Assembly (NCBI GenBank): GCA_905181785.1
Contig: CAJIZC010000023.1
Coordinates: 62,001-126,000, forward strand
Reading direction: 5' to 3'
Source of the DNA: an uncultured Candidatus Poseidoniales archaeon
Lineage (GTDB): Archaea > Thermoplasmatota > Poseidoniia > Poseidoniales > Poseidoniaceae
DNA length: 64,000 nt
Part shown: piece by piece, positions 18,100-26,197 of the stretch
Layout: each line of letters opens with the position of its first letter
Numbering within the stretch: position 1 is the stretch's first letter
Made by a program: the position numbers and the translations under genes
The notes under the pieces: generated by a model
Seen by the model: only the letters and a program-made list of their open reading frames with translations
Database searches by the model: none
Told to the model about the DNA's origin: nothing

Positions 18100-18276
18100 C
18101 CTTTTATGGATGAGACATTGTACTTCGTTGGGATGCCCATAAAATGAGGTCTTGGCCATTCCAATTCTTCCGGGAGGATGATTGCCATTATGCGTCCCCA
18201 ATTGGCTAAGAACACCTGCTCGATGGCGGAGCACTCTGTACCGAACGCTCAAGGTCGAAGAGGATTTGGCCAAAGC

Positions 18277-19155
18277 ATGGTCGCCCAACGCTTGGACGGA
18301 AAAGCCTGCGCATTGAGCGTCGAGGAAGAACTCCACGGGCGTATTTCAGTCTGCATCGCAGCGGGTGTCAAACCACACCTCGCCGTCGTGATTGTCGGCG
18401 ATGATCCCGCAAGCCATGTGTATGTCAAATCCAAAGTGAAAGCCTGCGAACGGCTTGGCATCAAGAGCACTCACATTGAACTTCCAGAAGCAACGGGCGA
18501 GGATGAAGTGCGGGCGGTCATTCATCGATTAAACGAAGATGAAACGCTCCACGGTATCCTCGTGCAATCCCCGCTTCCAAAGCACATGGACGAAGAAGCA
18601 TTGACGGATTTGATCCACCCCGCAAAGGATGTTGACGGGTTCCATCCCGAAAACTTAGGACGTTTGGTCCAAGGTCGCCTCGATGGTATGCTGCCCTGCA
18701 CACCAAGCGGGGTTATGCGCATGCTCAAGTGGGCCGGCATTGAATTGAGTGGCAAACGAGCCGTTGTGCTTGGGCGCTCAAGAATTGTTGGCAACCCACA
18801 AGCTTTGCTCTTGGGTGCAAAAGGAGCGGACGCTACCGTGACCGTTGTTCATTCGAGAACCAAAGACGCTCAATCCATATGTGCCCAAGCGGACGTCGTG
18901 ATTGCTGCAATCGGGCGCCCGGAAATGGTTGGTGTGGACTGGATCAAAGAAGGCGCTGTTGTGGTGGATGTTGGCATCAACAGGGTCGAAGACTCCACCC
19001 GTGAGCGTGGATGGCGTCTAGCCGGCGATGTTCACCCTGATGTTGCTCAGACGGCTGCATGGCTTTCCCCTGTTCCTGGCGGGGTTGGACCGATGACGAT
19101 TGCTATGTTGATGGAAAACACCGTCCGTGCTGCCGAGCACACCGCAAACTTGTGA
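18277..19155 (+). CDS. folD: FolD, methylenetetrahydrofolate dehydrogenase/cyclohydrolase
   Basis: The 292-residue form starting MVAQRLDGK aligns with the family. It has the catalytic Tyr and Lys in YVKSKVKACERLGI, the LVQSPLP motif, KDVDGFHPENLGRL, PCTPSGVMRML and a Rossmann domain with GRSRIVGNPQALLL (active relatives usually have GRSxIVGxPxxxLL). PGGVGPMT ends the domain. It interconverts methylene-, methenyl- and formyl-tetrahydrofolate with NAD(P). The frame extends to 18178, but the extra 33 residues do not resemble the family. It implies true folate one-carbon chemistry. Confidence 0.92.
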   Translation: MVAQRLDGKACALSVEEELHGRISVCIAAGVKPHLAVVIVGDDPASHVYVKSKVKACERLGIKSTHIELPEATGEDEVRAVIHRLNEDETLHGILVQSPLPKHMDEEALTDLIHPAKDVDGFHPENLGRLVQGRLDGMLPCTPSGVMRMLKWAGIELSGKRAVVLGRSRIVGNPQALLLGAKGADATVTVVHSRTKDAQSICAQADVVIAAIGRPEMVGVDWIKEGAVVVDVGINRVEDSTRERGWRLAGDVHPDVAQTAAWLSPVPGGVGPMTIAMLMENTVRAAEHTANL

Positions 19156-19158
19156 GGG

Positions 19159-19959
19159 ATGACCATGGAACAGAAAGCACCCCGGCTCTCAAGTGGCTCA
19201 CTCGTGGCTGGTGGACTTTGCATGGCCTTTGCCGCAGCCAACGCATTTGGCGATTTGGCATTCAAACCAGGTTTCAGCGTTGAAGAAATTGTCAGCGTAA
19301 TCGTCGGAGGCGTTTGCTTTGTTGTTTCCTTTTTGGCCTCAAGGCCACGGGCGGTTCCTGAACTTCCTCATCGGCCAAGCATCGAAGAACAATACGAGGC
19401 TTTCGATGCAGCGCCAACGCCTTATCGATCGACTGAACACACTCAATTTGCGCCGGTCGTTCAACCGCAACCTGCCGCAGCGGTGCCCGACCTCACCGAT
19501 TCGTTCAATGCCATTCAACAGCCAGTTCCTCAAACAGTGGTATCCTCACGCCCCGCTCCAAGTTCGAATGAGGTCGCCGCTGCGCTCGCTTCCTTGTCCA
19601 CCGGTGAATTCGGTGCCCGAGCAGCCGAACAAGCGGCCTCGAGTCCTGCACCTCATGTGGCCACCGAACAGGGGCGGCAGTTCACCCAAGCCGTTGGTTC
19701 ATTGGCCTCAAGCCACGTACGAGCAGCAATCGTTGATGTGCCACTCCCTCCAAACGCCGCGTCAACCGCTGCAGTTCCGCTTGCTGAGGTGCACCCTGAA
19801 TTGCCATCGATGTTGGACCTCGATGCCCTGCTCGAGGAGGTTCAAGCGCCACAAGATACTCCTTCACTTCCACACCTCGACAGCGTCGCCACCGCCGCTC
19901 TTCCCAGCGCACCCCCGGTGGTCACGCCAGAATTACCAGACTTGGATGGCCTCTTTTGA
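19159..19959 (+). CDS. Hypothetical membrane protein with long Pro/Ala-rich tail
   Basis: 266 residues. Two N-terminal transmembrane helices (about 14-34 and 42-60) are followed by 200 low-complexity residues rich in Pro, Ala, Ser and Val and ending in short acidic leucine motifs (LPSMLDLDALLEE, LPDLDGLF). The tail is probably disordered and cytoplasmic, and the repeated L-D-L-D-type motifs could be docking sites. Starts 4 bases after folD and ends 30 bases before the PHP gene, so the three may be co-transcribed. No known family. Confidence 0.6.
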   Translation: MTMEQKAPRLSSGSLVAGGLCMAFAAANAFGDLAFKPGFSVEEIVSVIVGGVCFVVSFLASRPRAVPELPHRPSIEEQYEAFDAAPTPYRSTEHTQFAPVVQPQPAAAVPDLTDSFNAIQQPVPQTVVSSRPAPSSNEVAAALASLSTGEFGARAAEQAASSPAPHVATEQGRQFTQAVGSLASSHVRAAIVDVPLPPNAASTAAVPLAEVHPELPSMLDLDALLEEVQAPQDTPSLPHLDSVATAALPSAPPVVTPELPDLDGLF

Positions 19960-19989
19960 TTCAAGGCAAGGTCAATATGGGTTGGTGTT

Positions 19990-20880
19990 ATGGTTCAAAC
20001 AATGTGGTCGGATGCTTTTGACTTGCACAGTCATTCCACCAACAGCGATGGCGAGCATCCAGTAGAAATGGTTGCACAACTCATGGCTGCTGAGGGCGTA
20101 AAGCACTGGGCTTTGACCGATCACGACACCGTAGCCGGTTGGGATGCCGCTGAAGCAGCTGCAACCAAGTTTGGCATTCACTTCATTCCGGGTGTTGAAA
20201 TCACCTGCGAACCCGGGCTCCCTATCGTTCAAGAAGAAATGGATTTGTGGGGCAGGGACCGAGCACCCACATCGTGGCATCTACTGGCTTACTTTCCGTC
20301 GAAAACCGTCTCAAGTCAACAAAAATCGACCTTCCAAAATTGGCTTGCACCACTGGGCGAAAGTCGGGGGCCAAGAATGGCGCAAATGGTAAGCCTCGCT
20401 AACGAACATGGAATGAACATCAGCCTTGATGCTGTACTTGCACGAGCTGATGGTTCAGTTGGCAGGCCGCATTTGGCCGATGAGTTGATCGCACAAGGGT
20501 ATGCGGAAGATCGTCAAAGCGCCTTCGATGAATGGCTTGGCGATGGTCGTCCGCTTGCAATCACCCGCAAAAAACCCTCAATCGAGGAAGCGACAGCCGC
20601 CGTTCATGCGAGCGGAGGTTTCGTTTCATTGGCTCACCCGATTTACTACGGCGTGCCCGTCGATGCGCTCGTGAACTATTGCAAACTGGCTGGCGTCGAT
20701 GCAATCGAGTGCTTCCACCGCAGTCACCCCGATCCTTACCGTCATGCCTTGTTGACAACATCTCAGGCCAACGGGCTCACCTCGACCTGCGGATCAGATT
20801 TCCACGGTCAATCCTATCAACAAACACCAGGGAACATGCCATTGCCGCTTGCGGCCCTTCCATCAGGCCTGAGCCTGTGA
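19990..20880 (+). CDS. PHP-domain phosphoesterase
   Basis: 296 residues of the polymerase-and-histidinol-phosphatase (PHP) fold. Visible metal ligands are DLHSHSTNSDG (HxH), ALTDHD (DHD), FIPGVEIT (Glu), VSLAHP, ECFHRSH and CGSDFHG (final D-x-H). This matches the YciV/TrpH-like branch (3',5'-nucleoside bisphosphate or 5'-3' RNA/DNA phosphatase). A 25-residue insert near 75-100 interrupts the usual spacing. Cytoplasmic. Its 3' end overlaps the convergent tatC by 18 bases. Confidence 0.88.
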   Translation: MVQTMWSDAFDLHSHSTNSDGEHPVEMVAQLMAAEGVKHWALTDHDTVAGWDAAEAAATKFGIHFIPGVEITCEPGLPIVQEEMDLWGRDRAPTSWHLLAYFPSKTVSSQQKSTFQNWLAPLGESRGPRMAQMVSLANEHGMNISLDAVLARADGSVGRPHLADELIAQGYAEDRQSAFDEWLGDGRPLAITRKKPSIEEATAAVHASGGFVSLAHPIYYGVPVDALVNYCKLAGVDAIECFHRSHPDPYRHALLTTSQANGLTSTCGSDFHGQSYQQTPGNMPLPLAALPSGLSL

Positions 20881-21711
20881 AGCAGGAACACTTCGAGTTA
20901 GGCTGTCGAGCATGAGAGCCGCTTCAAACAACACGATGACAGGCAAGGCCACCAAGAAGAGGGAGAGTGGGTCTGGTGGCGAGAGGAATGCCCCCAGAAT
21001 GAACGCAGTAAACCAGATGTGGCGGCGGTATCCTCGGACATCCTCGCGAGCGACCACCTCCAACCTCAGCACCAAGAGTGTGGCGACAGGGGCTTGAAAC
21101 CCAATAGCGGACGCTATGGCTAGGTTTGCGATGAATCCAACATACCCCGAGAGCCGCCATTCAGTCGAAAGTCCAGCGTTCTGTGCGTCAGTGGTGAGGT
21201 ATTCCAAGAGCATCGGTGTCAGAAGGTTCCACGCATAAGCAACACCGAGCAGACCGAGCGCCAAAACACCGATCAACGTACTCATCAGCGCCATCGAAGG
21301 TTTTGGGGTGGAGGCTTTTATCTCGAGCATTCGCTGCTTGAATGCAGGGTTTTTGCTGCCTCGCCAAGCGCCTTCTGAGAGAAGCAGGGTGAGCACTGTG
21401 AATGCAGCGCAATAGGCGGCGAGTTTGACTTGTAGGAGGATAAATTCAACCGGTGTAATGACGATGATATTGACGCCATCTGGTAATCGCTCAGCCGATA
21501 TGAGCCACGAAATAAACGAAGATGTCACAGGAAAACAGATCACAAACATCAGTCCAAAGACCACCGCTAAAAGTCGGAAACGGCGACGCAAGTGCGCCTT
21601 GATGTCCAACAGCAAACGGCCACCAGGGCTCTCGAGAAGTTCGTTGACGGTGATGGCCAGTTCATCGGTCCCGGCCATGGTCTGTGGAGGCACCACGCCC
21701 TCATAACACAC
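20863..21711 (-). CDS. tatC: Sec-independent translocase subunit TatC
   Basis: A 282-residue polytopic protein with about six helices. TatC signatures are the N-terminal HLRRRFRLLAVVFGL, VITPVEFILLQVKLA in the first periplasmic loop and following helix, the Tyr-rich helix GLLGVAYAWNLLTPMLLEYL, the YVGFIANLAIASAIGFQAPV segment, and REDVRGYRRHIWFTAFILGAFLSPPDPLS. It docks twin-arginine signal peptides of folded exported proteins. No TatA is in the window. Start: ATG 21711 or, in better agreement with length, ATG 21678. Overlaps the PHP gene at the 3' end. Confidence 0.88.
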   Translation of the reverse strand: MCYEGVVPPQTMAGTDELAITVNELLESPGGRLLLDIKAHLRRRFRLLAVVFGLMFVICFPVTSSFISWLISAERLPDGVNIIVITPVEFILLQVKLAAYCAAFTVLTLLLSEGAWRGSKNPAFKQRMLEIKASTPKPSMALMSTLIGVLALGLLGVAYAWNLLTPMLLEYLTTDAQNAGLSTEWRLSGYVGFIANLAIASAIGFQAPVATLLVLRLEVVAREDVRGYRRHIWFTAFILGAFLSPPDPLSLFLVALPVIVLFEAALMLDSLTRSVPASQAQA

Positions 21712-21724
21712 ACCATGACGGGAA

Positions 21725-23155
21725 TTACTCGTTTTCCCAAATATGCGACGGTGTTGAATCGATCAAGCTTCGACCGTGTTGCTTGAGTCGCTTCAATCGG
21801 TGAATGACGAAACCAGTGATCCACAACGAGGGCATGGAAAGCAAAAGCGCCATCCACATGAGGTCTTCATGGTAGTCATTGAGCACGCGAACCTTCACGA
21901 CATCTTCCTCACCGGTGCTGGGGTTATGCATGACCACCAAACTGTAGACCTTAGGCGCATCAATTTCCAACGCTAACGTCGAATTTGGAGCAACCGTGTA
22001 GTGTTCACCAAGCGTCTTCATGATCGACCAGTCAATGCTCCCATTCTCCATTGCAGGCGGGGCTGATTCAACCATCAAAACAACCACTTCGATTGTGATG
22101 GATTGATGCAGGTTTGTCACGGTCGTATCCACGGAGTCCCCCGGATCAAACTTTTGAATGATTTCAAATGTTGAATCTTCTGGACCCAATTGGTACGACA
22201 CCCGTTCATCCGCCGTGTTGATTTGAACGTTGACAGCCATCAGAATAAGCGTGACCATGACCAGCGTGACGACGCCTTCGATCAAGACGTGGCGGCGGAC
22301 TTTACGCGTCGTGAATCCTTTGAAAAAGCCACCGTAATCGTTGCGCAAACGAGGTTGGAGGTGGTGGATGAACAGCGCCCCTACACCACCAACCAGCAAC
22401 CCAAGCGGTATGTCGATGAACCAGTGGATTCCAAGGTAAAGAATCGTGAACATGAACAGCAATGTGTTGGCACAAACAAACACGTGGTACCGGTAATGCT
22501 TCCATTCTTTCATTGTGCCTCCTTTCTCTTTGACGTGCAAATAATTGAGGAGAATAATCCCAAACGGGATGGCGACATGCAGGGATGGGACAGCGTTGTC
22601 CAACGGGTCGTGCAGGGCGTAAAACACACTGTACCACCCTTCGTGGTACAACAGGGCGTCCATTCCGGGGATCCAGGAAGAAGTCACTTCTACGTTGAAG
22701 AACAGATAATAAGGAACTGCAAGTGCATAGATGAGCAAGTAATTCAATGTCACTTTGTCGGTCATGTCTCGGTCGCCAGTGTAGGCAAAATACACCGTTG
22801 TGACATAAATCAAAAACAGGTAAATGAACAGGTAGTGGAAGTTAAGAAACGAGGTCAAAGATTCATTCGCAAAGAAGTTCTGAATGTGCAGGGTAAAGTC
22901 ACCTTCGATGCTGTACACCAACCCCGTCCAGTGACCGGTTTGGATTTTGATTGGTTCGTTGAGGGTGTCGGTGATTGATTTCCATCGGATGATGACAATG
23001 TAACCCATGGCGTGAAGGTAGTACCTTTGGTTGTGAATCACTTCACCCCAAGCCTTGAACGGTGTCCTCATGCTCTTGTCATGAAGGGTGAAAAACCAAC
23101 ATATGATTGGCGTGAGCACCAAGATGAGCCCCATCATGATTCCATAGGGCTCCAT
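21725..23155 (-). CDS. PAP2-superfamily (Aur1/inositol-phosphotransferase-like) membrane phosphatase with C-terminal beta domain
   Basis: 476 residues. The N-terminal 290 hold at least six transmembrane helices and the PAP2 motifs: NAVPSLHVAIPFG (C2, catalytic His) and LGIHWFIDIPLGLLVGG (C3, nucleophilic His and Asp). The C1 K-x6-RP motif is not obvious, as in the Aur1-like subgroup. After another helix (about 300-320) there is a beta-rich extracytoplasmic domain (about 325-440) and a final helix. Likely acts on lipid phosphates or transfers polar head groups. A second, shorter PAP2 protein is at 58622-59380. Confidence 0.8.
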   Translation of the reverse strand: MEPYGIMMGLILVLTPIICWFFTLHDKSMRTPFKAWGEVIHNQRYYLHAMGYIVIIRWKSITDTLNEPIKIQTGHWTGLVYSIEGDFTLHIQNFFANESLTSFLNFHYLFIYLFLIYVTTVYFAYTGDRDMTDKVTLNYLLIYALAVPYYLFFNVEVTSSWIPGMDALLYHEGWYSVFYALHDPLDNAVPSLHVAIPFGIILLNYLHVKEKGGTMKEWKHYRYHVFVCANTLLFMFTILYLGIHWFIDIPLGLLVGGVGALFIHHLQPRLRNDYGGFFKGFTTRKVRRHVLIEGVVTLVMVTLILMAVNVQINTADERVSYQLGPEDSTFEIIQKFDPGDSVDTTVTNLHQSITIEVVVLMVESAPPAMENGSIDWSIMKTLGEHYTVAPNSTLALEIDAPKVYSLVVMHNPSTGEEDVVKVRVLNDYHEDLMWMALLLSMPSLWITGFVIHRLKRLKQHGRSLIDSTPSHIWENE

Positions 23156-23199
23156 AGTGCCATGGGCTTCGCCGCTTGTTTTAGGCGTTATGACATCGA

Positions 23200-24441
23200 T
23201 TGGCTACAGGCGGGCGTTTCCTAAATCCTTCATTTGCCGCCCAAGAGGTGAAAGGTGATGCCCTTTTCCTTGATTTGATTACGACCATGTGGAAGCCTGC
23301 TCCTGAAAACACCCTCGAAAGTTTGAGGCACGCCATTCAACTGCATGATGGCATAGAGTTTGATCTGAGGCTAACCAAAGACAGCGAAGTGATCGTCCAC
23401 CACGATGCAACCGTTTCGGTTTCCAAGGAACGGATCACGGCTCCAACTTCTTGGGTCGAAGATTACACGCTGGACGAATTGGAAGCCTTTGGTTTCTGCT
23501 CTTTTCGAACGCTATTGGAGGATAAAGTGGTGTCGGAAGAGTGGCGGAACGGTGGCAAAATGGGTTGTGTAGAACTCAAAAGGCCTCACCCGAAATCGAA
23601 GGTTGGCGGTGGATTTTTTGGACGGAAAACTCACCAGCAACACGTTACTTCCCTGATCGAAGCTGCAGACGAGTTGCTGAACGAGGCTCAAATCCCTTCC
23701 GAAAATACTGTTTTTTACGCTTTTCACACGGGTATGAAACCTTCCATCGAGGCTTCGTCGACCTCACGGCCATGGGCAGAATTGTTGCCTTACATTCCAC
23801 CGTTTGGGAACCGTCAGACCAAACGGTTGCGGGCCCTCCCTCAGTTTTTGACGCATTCCTTTTCGCGTCTGGTTCACCGGCATCGAAGCGCTGGGGCTTC
23901 GATGATACCTGCAGCGATTGAATACTTCGTGGCTCCCCTCAACAAGATGCCACTCGGCAAGAAGGTTGGACTCACCGGGAAAGGAGCAGAGAACTTGAAA
24001 GCCGCCCAAGGTGGTTTTCCAGTTTATGTCTGGCCTGCTAAACCAGATGTGGAGCACGCATTGCTCTCAGCAGGATTAACCGGACTCACCGACCAGTCAG
24101 ACCCGGAATACACGTGGCTTCCCTCAGGGCATGCACGATGGACTCAACCGGCCACAATGCCACTCACTGCCGAGCAAACGCTGCTGCTCAATGGAGCAAC
24201 TGAAGACAACCACCTTGACGTGTTAAAGGAATTGAAAGCAGACGTGACCCCTTGGAATCAATGCAATCTTTCGGAACGCAAAACCTTGGCAGAGGGTTGG
24301 TCAAAGCGCTGGGCTTGGCGCACTGTTGAAGGGTCGAGGCATGACACGGATTTGGAAGCATCAGCTAGCCCGCCTTGGCAAGCTGTACGGTTGATTGGCC
24401 ACCGTGGGTCGGGGAAAACTGACCGTCCAGTTCTTCAGTGA
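23200..24441 (+). CDS. GDPD-family protein with catalytic HRG motif at the C-terminus (possible circular permutation)
   Basis: Related to glycerophosphodiester phosphodiesterase, a TIM-barrel enzyme. Near the start are APENTLESLRHAI, GIEFDLRL (Glu53, Asp55), VHHDATV (His67-His68) and CVELKRPHP (Glu125, Lys127); VYVWPAKPD with GLTGLTDQSDPEY (about 280-305) matches the last strands. The HRG motif, normally within the first ten residues, is missing there but appears at the end as RLIGHRGSGKTDRP (His401). An extra 85 residues precede it. The start is unclear: in-frame TTG 23200, GTG 23248, ATG 23287. The best ribosome site (AGGTGA) precedes an out-of-frame ATG at 23258 that reads six codons. See findings. 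Confidence 0.7.
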   Translation: MATGGRFLNPSFAAQEVKGDALFLDLITTMWKPAPENTLESLRHAIQLHDGIEFDLRLTKDSEVIVHHDATVSVSKERITAPTSWVEDYTLDELEAFGFCSFRTLLEDKVVSEEWRNGGKMGCVELKRPHPKSKVGGGFFGRKTHQQHVTSLIEAADELLNEAQIPSENTVFYAFHTGMKPSIEASSTSRPWAELLPYIPPFGNRQTKRLRALPQFLTHSFSRLVHRHRSAGASMIPAAIEYFVAPLNKMPLGKKVGLTGKGAENLKAAQGGFPVYVWPAKPDVEHALLSAGLTGLTDQSDPEYTWLPSGHARWTQPATMPLTAEQTLLLNGATEDNHLDVLKELKADVTPWNQCNLSERKTLAEGWSKRWAWRTVEGSRHDTDLEASASPPWQAVRLIGHRGSGKTDRPVLQ

Positions 24442-24444
24442 GTT

Positions 24445-25611
24445 TCACTCGATGTGGCGCAACGTTTGTTGTTCTGCAATGTACTTGGGTCGGTAGATTG
24501 GTGTTCCTTTGCCGTTGCGCATAACGCTGCGTTCATCAACGATCTGTGCTCCAATTCCAGCAACACGGGCCCAGCCGAAGAATGTGGTGTAGTAGGTCGG
24601 GTCTGTCAACCCAATGTGGTGCAACAATGCACCGCTTGCAATGTCCACGTTGGCGTTTGGATTGCTGATTTTGGGGTTTTCGCCAAGGACCCTCGGGGCC
24701 ACTTCTCTTAGCGTTCGAATGATCTTGAAGTTCTCGTCGTCAGGGCAGACTTGTTGACCAAGAGCAAATTGGACTGTCGCTCGTGGGTCTTCGGTCCGGA
24801 GGACTGCGTGCCCGAAACCGAACACCGGTCGTTTCGCTTCGAGTTCAGCGCGAACAAAGGCTTCGACCTCCTTTGGATCGCTGGTGCCAATTCGCAGCAC
24901 GAATTCCAAGCATGACTGGTTGGCTCGACCGTGCAAGGGTCCGGAAAGGGCATTCATTGCACCTGCCATAGATGAGTAAACGGTTGCGTGACTGGAGGCG
25001 ATTGCCTTGCCGGTAAAGGTGGAGAGGTTGCCACCACCGTGGTCCATGTGAAGCACGAGGTAGGTGGAGATAATTTGAGTCATCTTAGCCTTGTCCACGC
25101 CTTGAAGGTCAAGGGTGTTGACAAATCGATCCACCATTGAAGCGTTCGGGTCGTCAGCAGGAATGTTTTCGGTTCGACCTTCTCGAATCCTGAACAGCAG
25201 TCCCATCAACCGAGGCATTCGAGCAATGAGGTTCATGGCGTCAGAACGCCAGTCATTGGTGGTTTCGAGCATGCCGAGGGTGTGAATGCCGACGCTGAGC
25301 CAATCCATGGGGTGGCCGTCTCGTGGGAGTGCCTTGAGGATGGATTCAAGGTCGCCGGGAACGGTGGCCCTCGCTGTCAATTCTGCTCTGATTTCTTTGG
25401 ATTGCTCGGGCGTTGGAAGTTCCTTGTTGAACAGAAGGTAAACGATGTCCTCTGGAGCAAAGGTGGCGAGTTCTGTGATGGGGTATCCACAGTAATGGAC
25501 GCCTTCGGTTGGGGTGACAAACGAGGTTCGGCAAGTGCCGACTGGAACGCCTCGCAAACCCGTGTTTAGGTGGTTTGAGGTTAACTCAAGCAAGACTTCT
25601 TCATCGCTCAT
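24445..25611 (-). CDS. gltA: Citrate synthase
   Basis: About 388 residues from MSDEEVLLEL. Citrate-synthase landmarks: LHMDHGGGNLSTFT (first His region), GPLHGRANQ (second catalytic His), VFGFGHAVLRTEDPRA (equivalent of GFGHRVYKxxDPRA; the usual Arg after GFGH is Ala here) and NPNANVDIASG (catalytic Asp). It condenses acetyl-CoA and oxaloacetate. The frame opens to 25635, but the ATG at 25611 gives the family N-terminus. It is convergent with the GDPD-like gene, with stops 3 bases apart. Confidence 0.93.
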   Translation of the reverse strand: MSDEEVLLELTSNHLNTGLRGVPVGTCRTSFVTPTEGVHYCGYPITELATFAPEDIVYLLFNKELPTPEQSKEIRAELTARATVPGDLESILKALPRDGHPMDWLSVGIHTLGMLETTNDWRSDAMNLIARMPRLMGLLFRIREGRTENIPADDPNASMVDRFVNTLDLQGVDKAKMTQIISTYLVLHMDHGGGNLSTFTGKAIASSHATVYSSMAGAMNALSGPLHGRANQSCLEFVLRIGTSDPKEVEAFVRAELEAKRPVFGFGHAVLRTEDPRATVQFALGQQVCPDDENFKIIRTLREVAPRVLGENPKISNPNANVDIASGALLHHIGLTDPTYYTTFFGWARVAGIGAQIVDERSVMRNGKGTPIYRPKYIAEQQTLRHIE

Positions 25612-25726
25612 GAATACCTCACCGTGCACATCCACCGAGGCTTCTCGTATAAAACCGGCTGCTTGGCCTCACTTGGTGGCCCGAAACGATGGGAAGCATG
25701 AACGAGTATGACAGAGAAGAGAATGT

Positions 25727-26197
25727 TCATTTTTGCCGGTTCCACGGCGGCCATGTGCGAAATCCTTTGGTTGACTCACGGTCAGCAAAAACATGGATTC
25801 GGATTGTTTCACCCTCGATGAGGATGGCGTCGTCAGCCGTGACCCCAGGGCAGGTCTCTTTGACTTCCTTCCAGGAACGTTCTGTCGCAAGGTTTTCTGA
25901 CCACCAGGGGAAAGCAGCGCATTGTTGTGGTCGGACTTCATAAATTGAGCATCGTTTTTCGCCATCCAAAAAGATACACACATCATCACTCGCTCTGCTT
26001 TTCAGGACATAACGCCCGTCCAGAGTCTGCCTGCAGTCCCTCTCGAGCCACGCTTCAACTTCCATGCTATGGTGGGCAGCAATCCGTTCAGCATCCCGTG
26101 TAGAGAGGTAGACGATGCCTCCAGGTTCGTCGCAGCATCGACCGCAGTTAGGTTGGCATGTGAAGGGGACCCCCTTCATCCACCATCCTTCATTCAT
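25727..26197 (-). CDS. YkgJ-type cysteine-cluster protein
   Basis: 156 residues with the Zn/Fe-chelating cysteine-cluster signature: FTCQPNCGRCCDEPGG (C-x4-C-x2-CC) near the N-terminus, then VCIFLDGEKRCSIYEVRPQQCAAFPWW. The family (YkgJ/PF03692) binds metal, probably an iron-sulfur or zinc centre, and some members act in flagellin or other protein N-methylation or metal handling; the role here is unknown. Its ATG overlaps the stop of the upstream DnaA-like gene (ATGA), so it is translationally coupled to that operon. Confidence 0.85.
   Translation of the reverse strand: MNEGWWMKGVPFTCQPNCGRCCDEPGGIVYLSTRDAERIAAHHSMEVEAWLERDCRQTLDGRYVLKSRASDDVCIFLDGEKRCSIYEVRPQQCAAFPWWSENLATERSWKEVKETCPGVTADDAILIEGETIRIHVFADRESTKGFRTWPPWNRQK

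Noticed and set aside
22190-22978. 262-residue open frame antisense to the PAP2 gene
   Set aside because: Composition (His, Val, Gln-rich) is the mirror of a membrane-protein gene; the minus-strand PAP2 motifs are clear.
24397-24420. GHRGSGKT in the GDPD-like protein as a Walker A P-loop
   Set aside because: It fits GxxxxGKT formally, but there is no Walker B or P-loop NTPase context and it sits at the extreme C-terminus; its likeness to the GDPD HRG strand explains it better.
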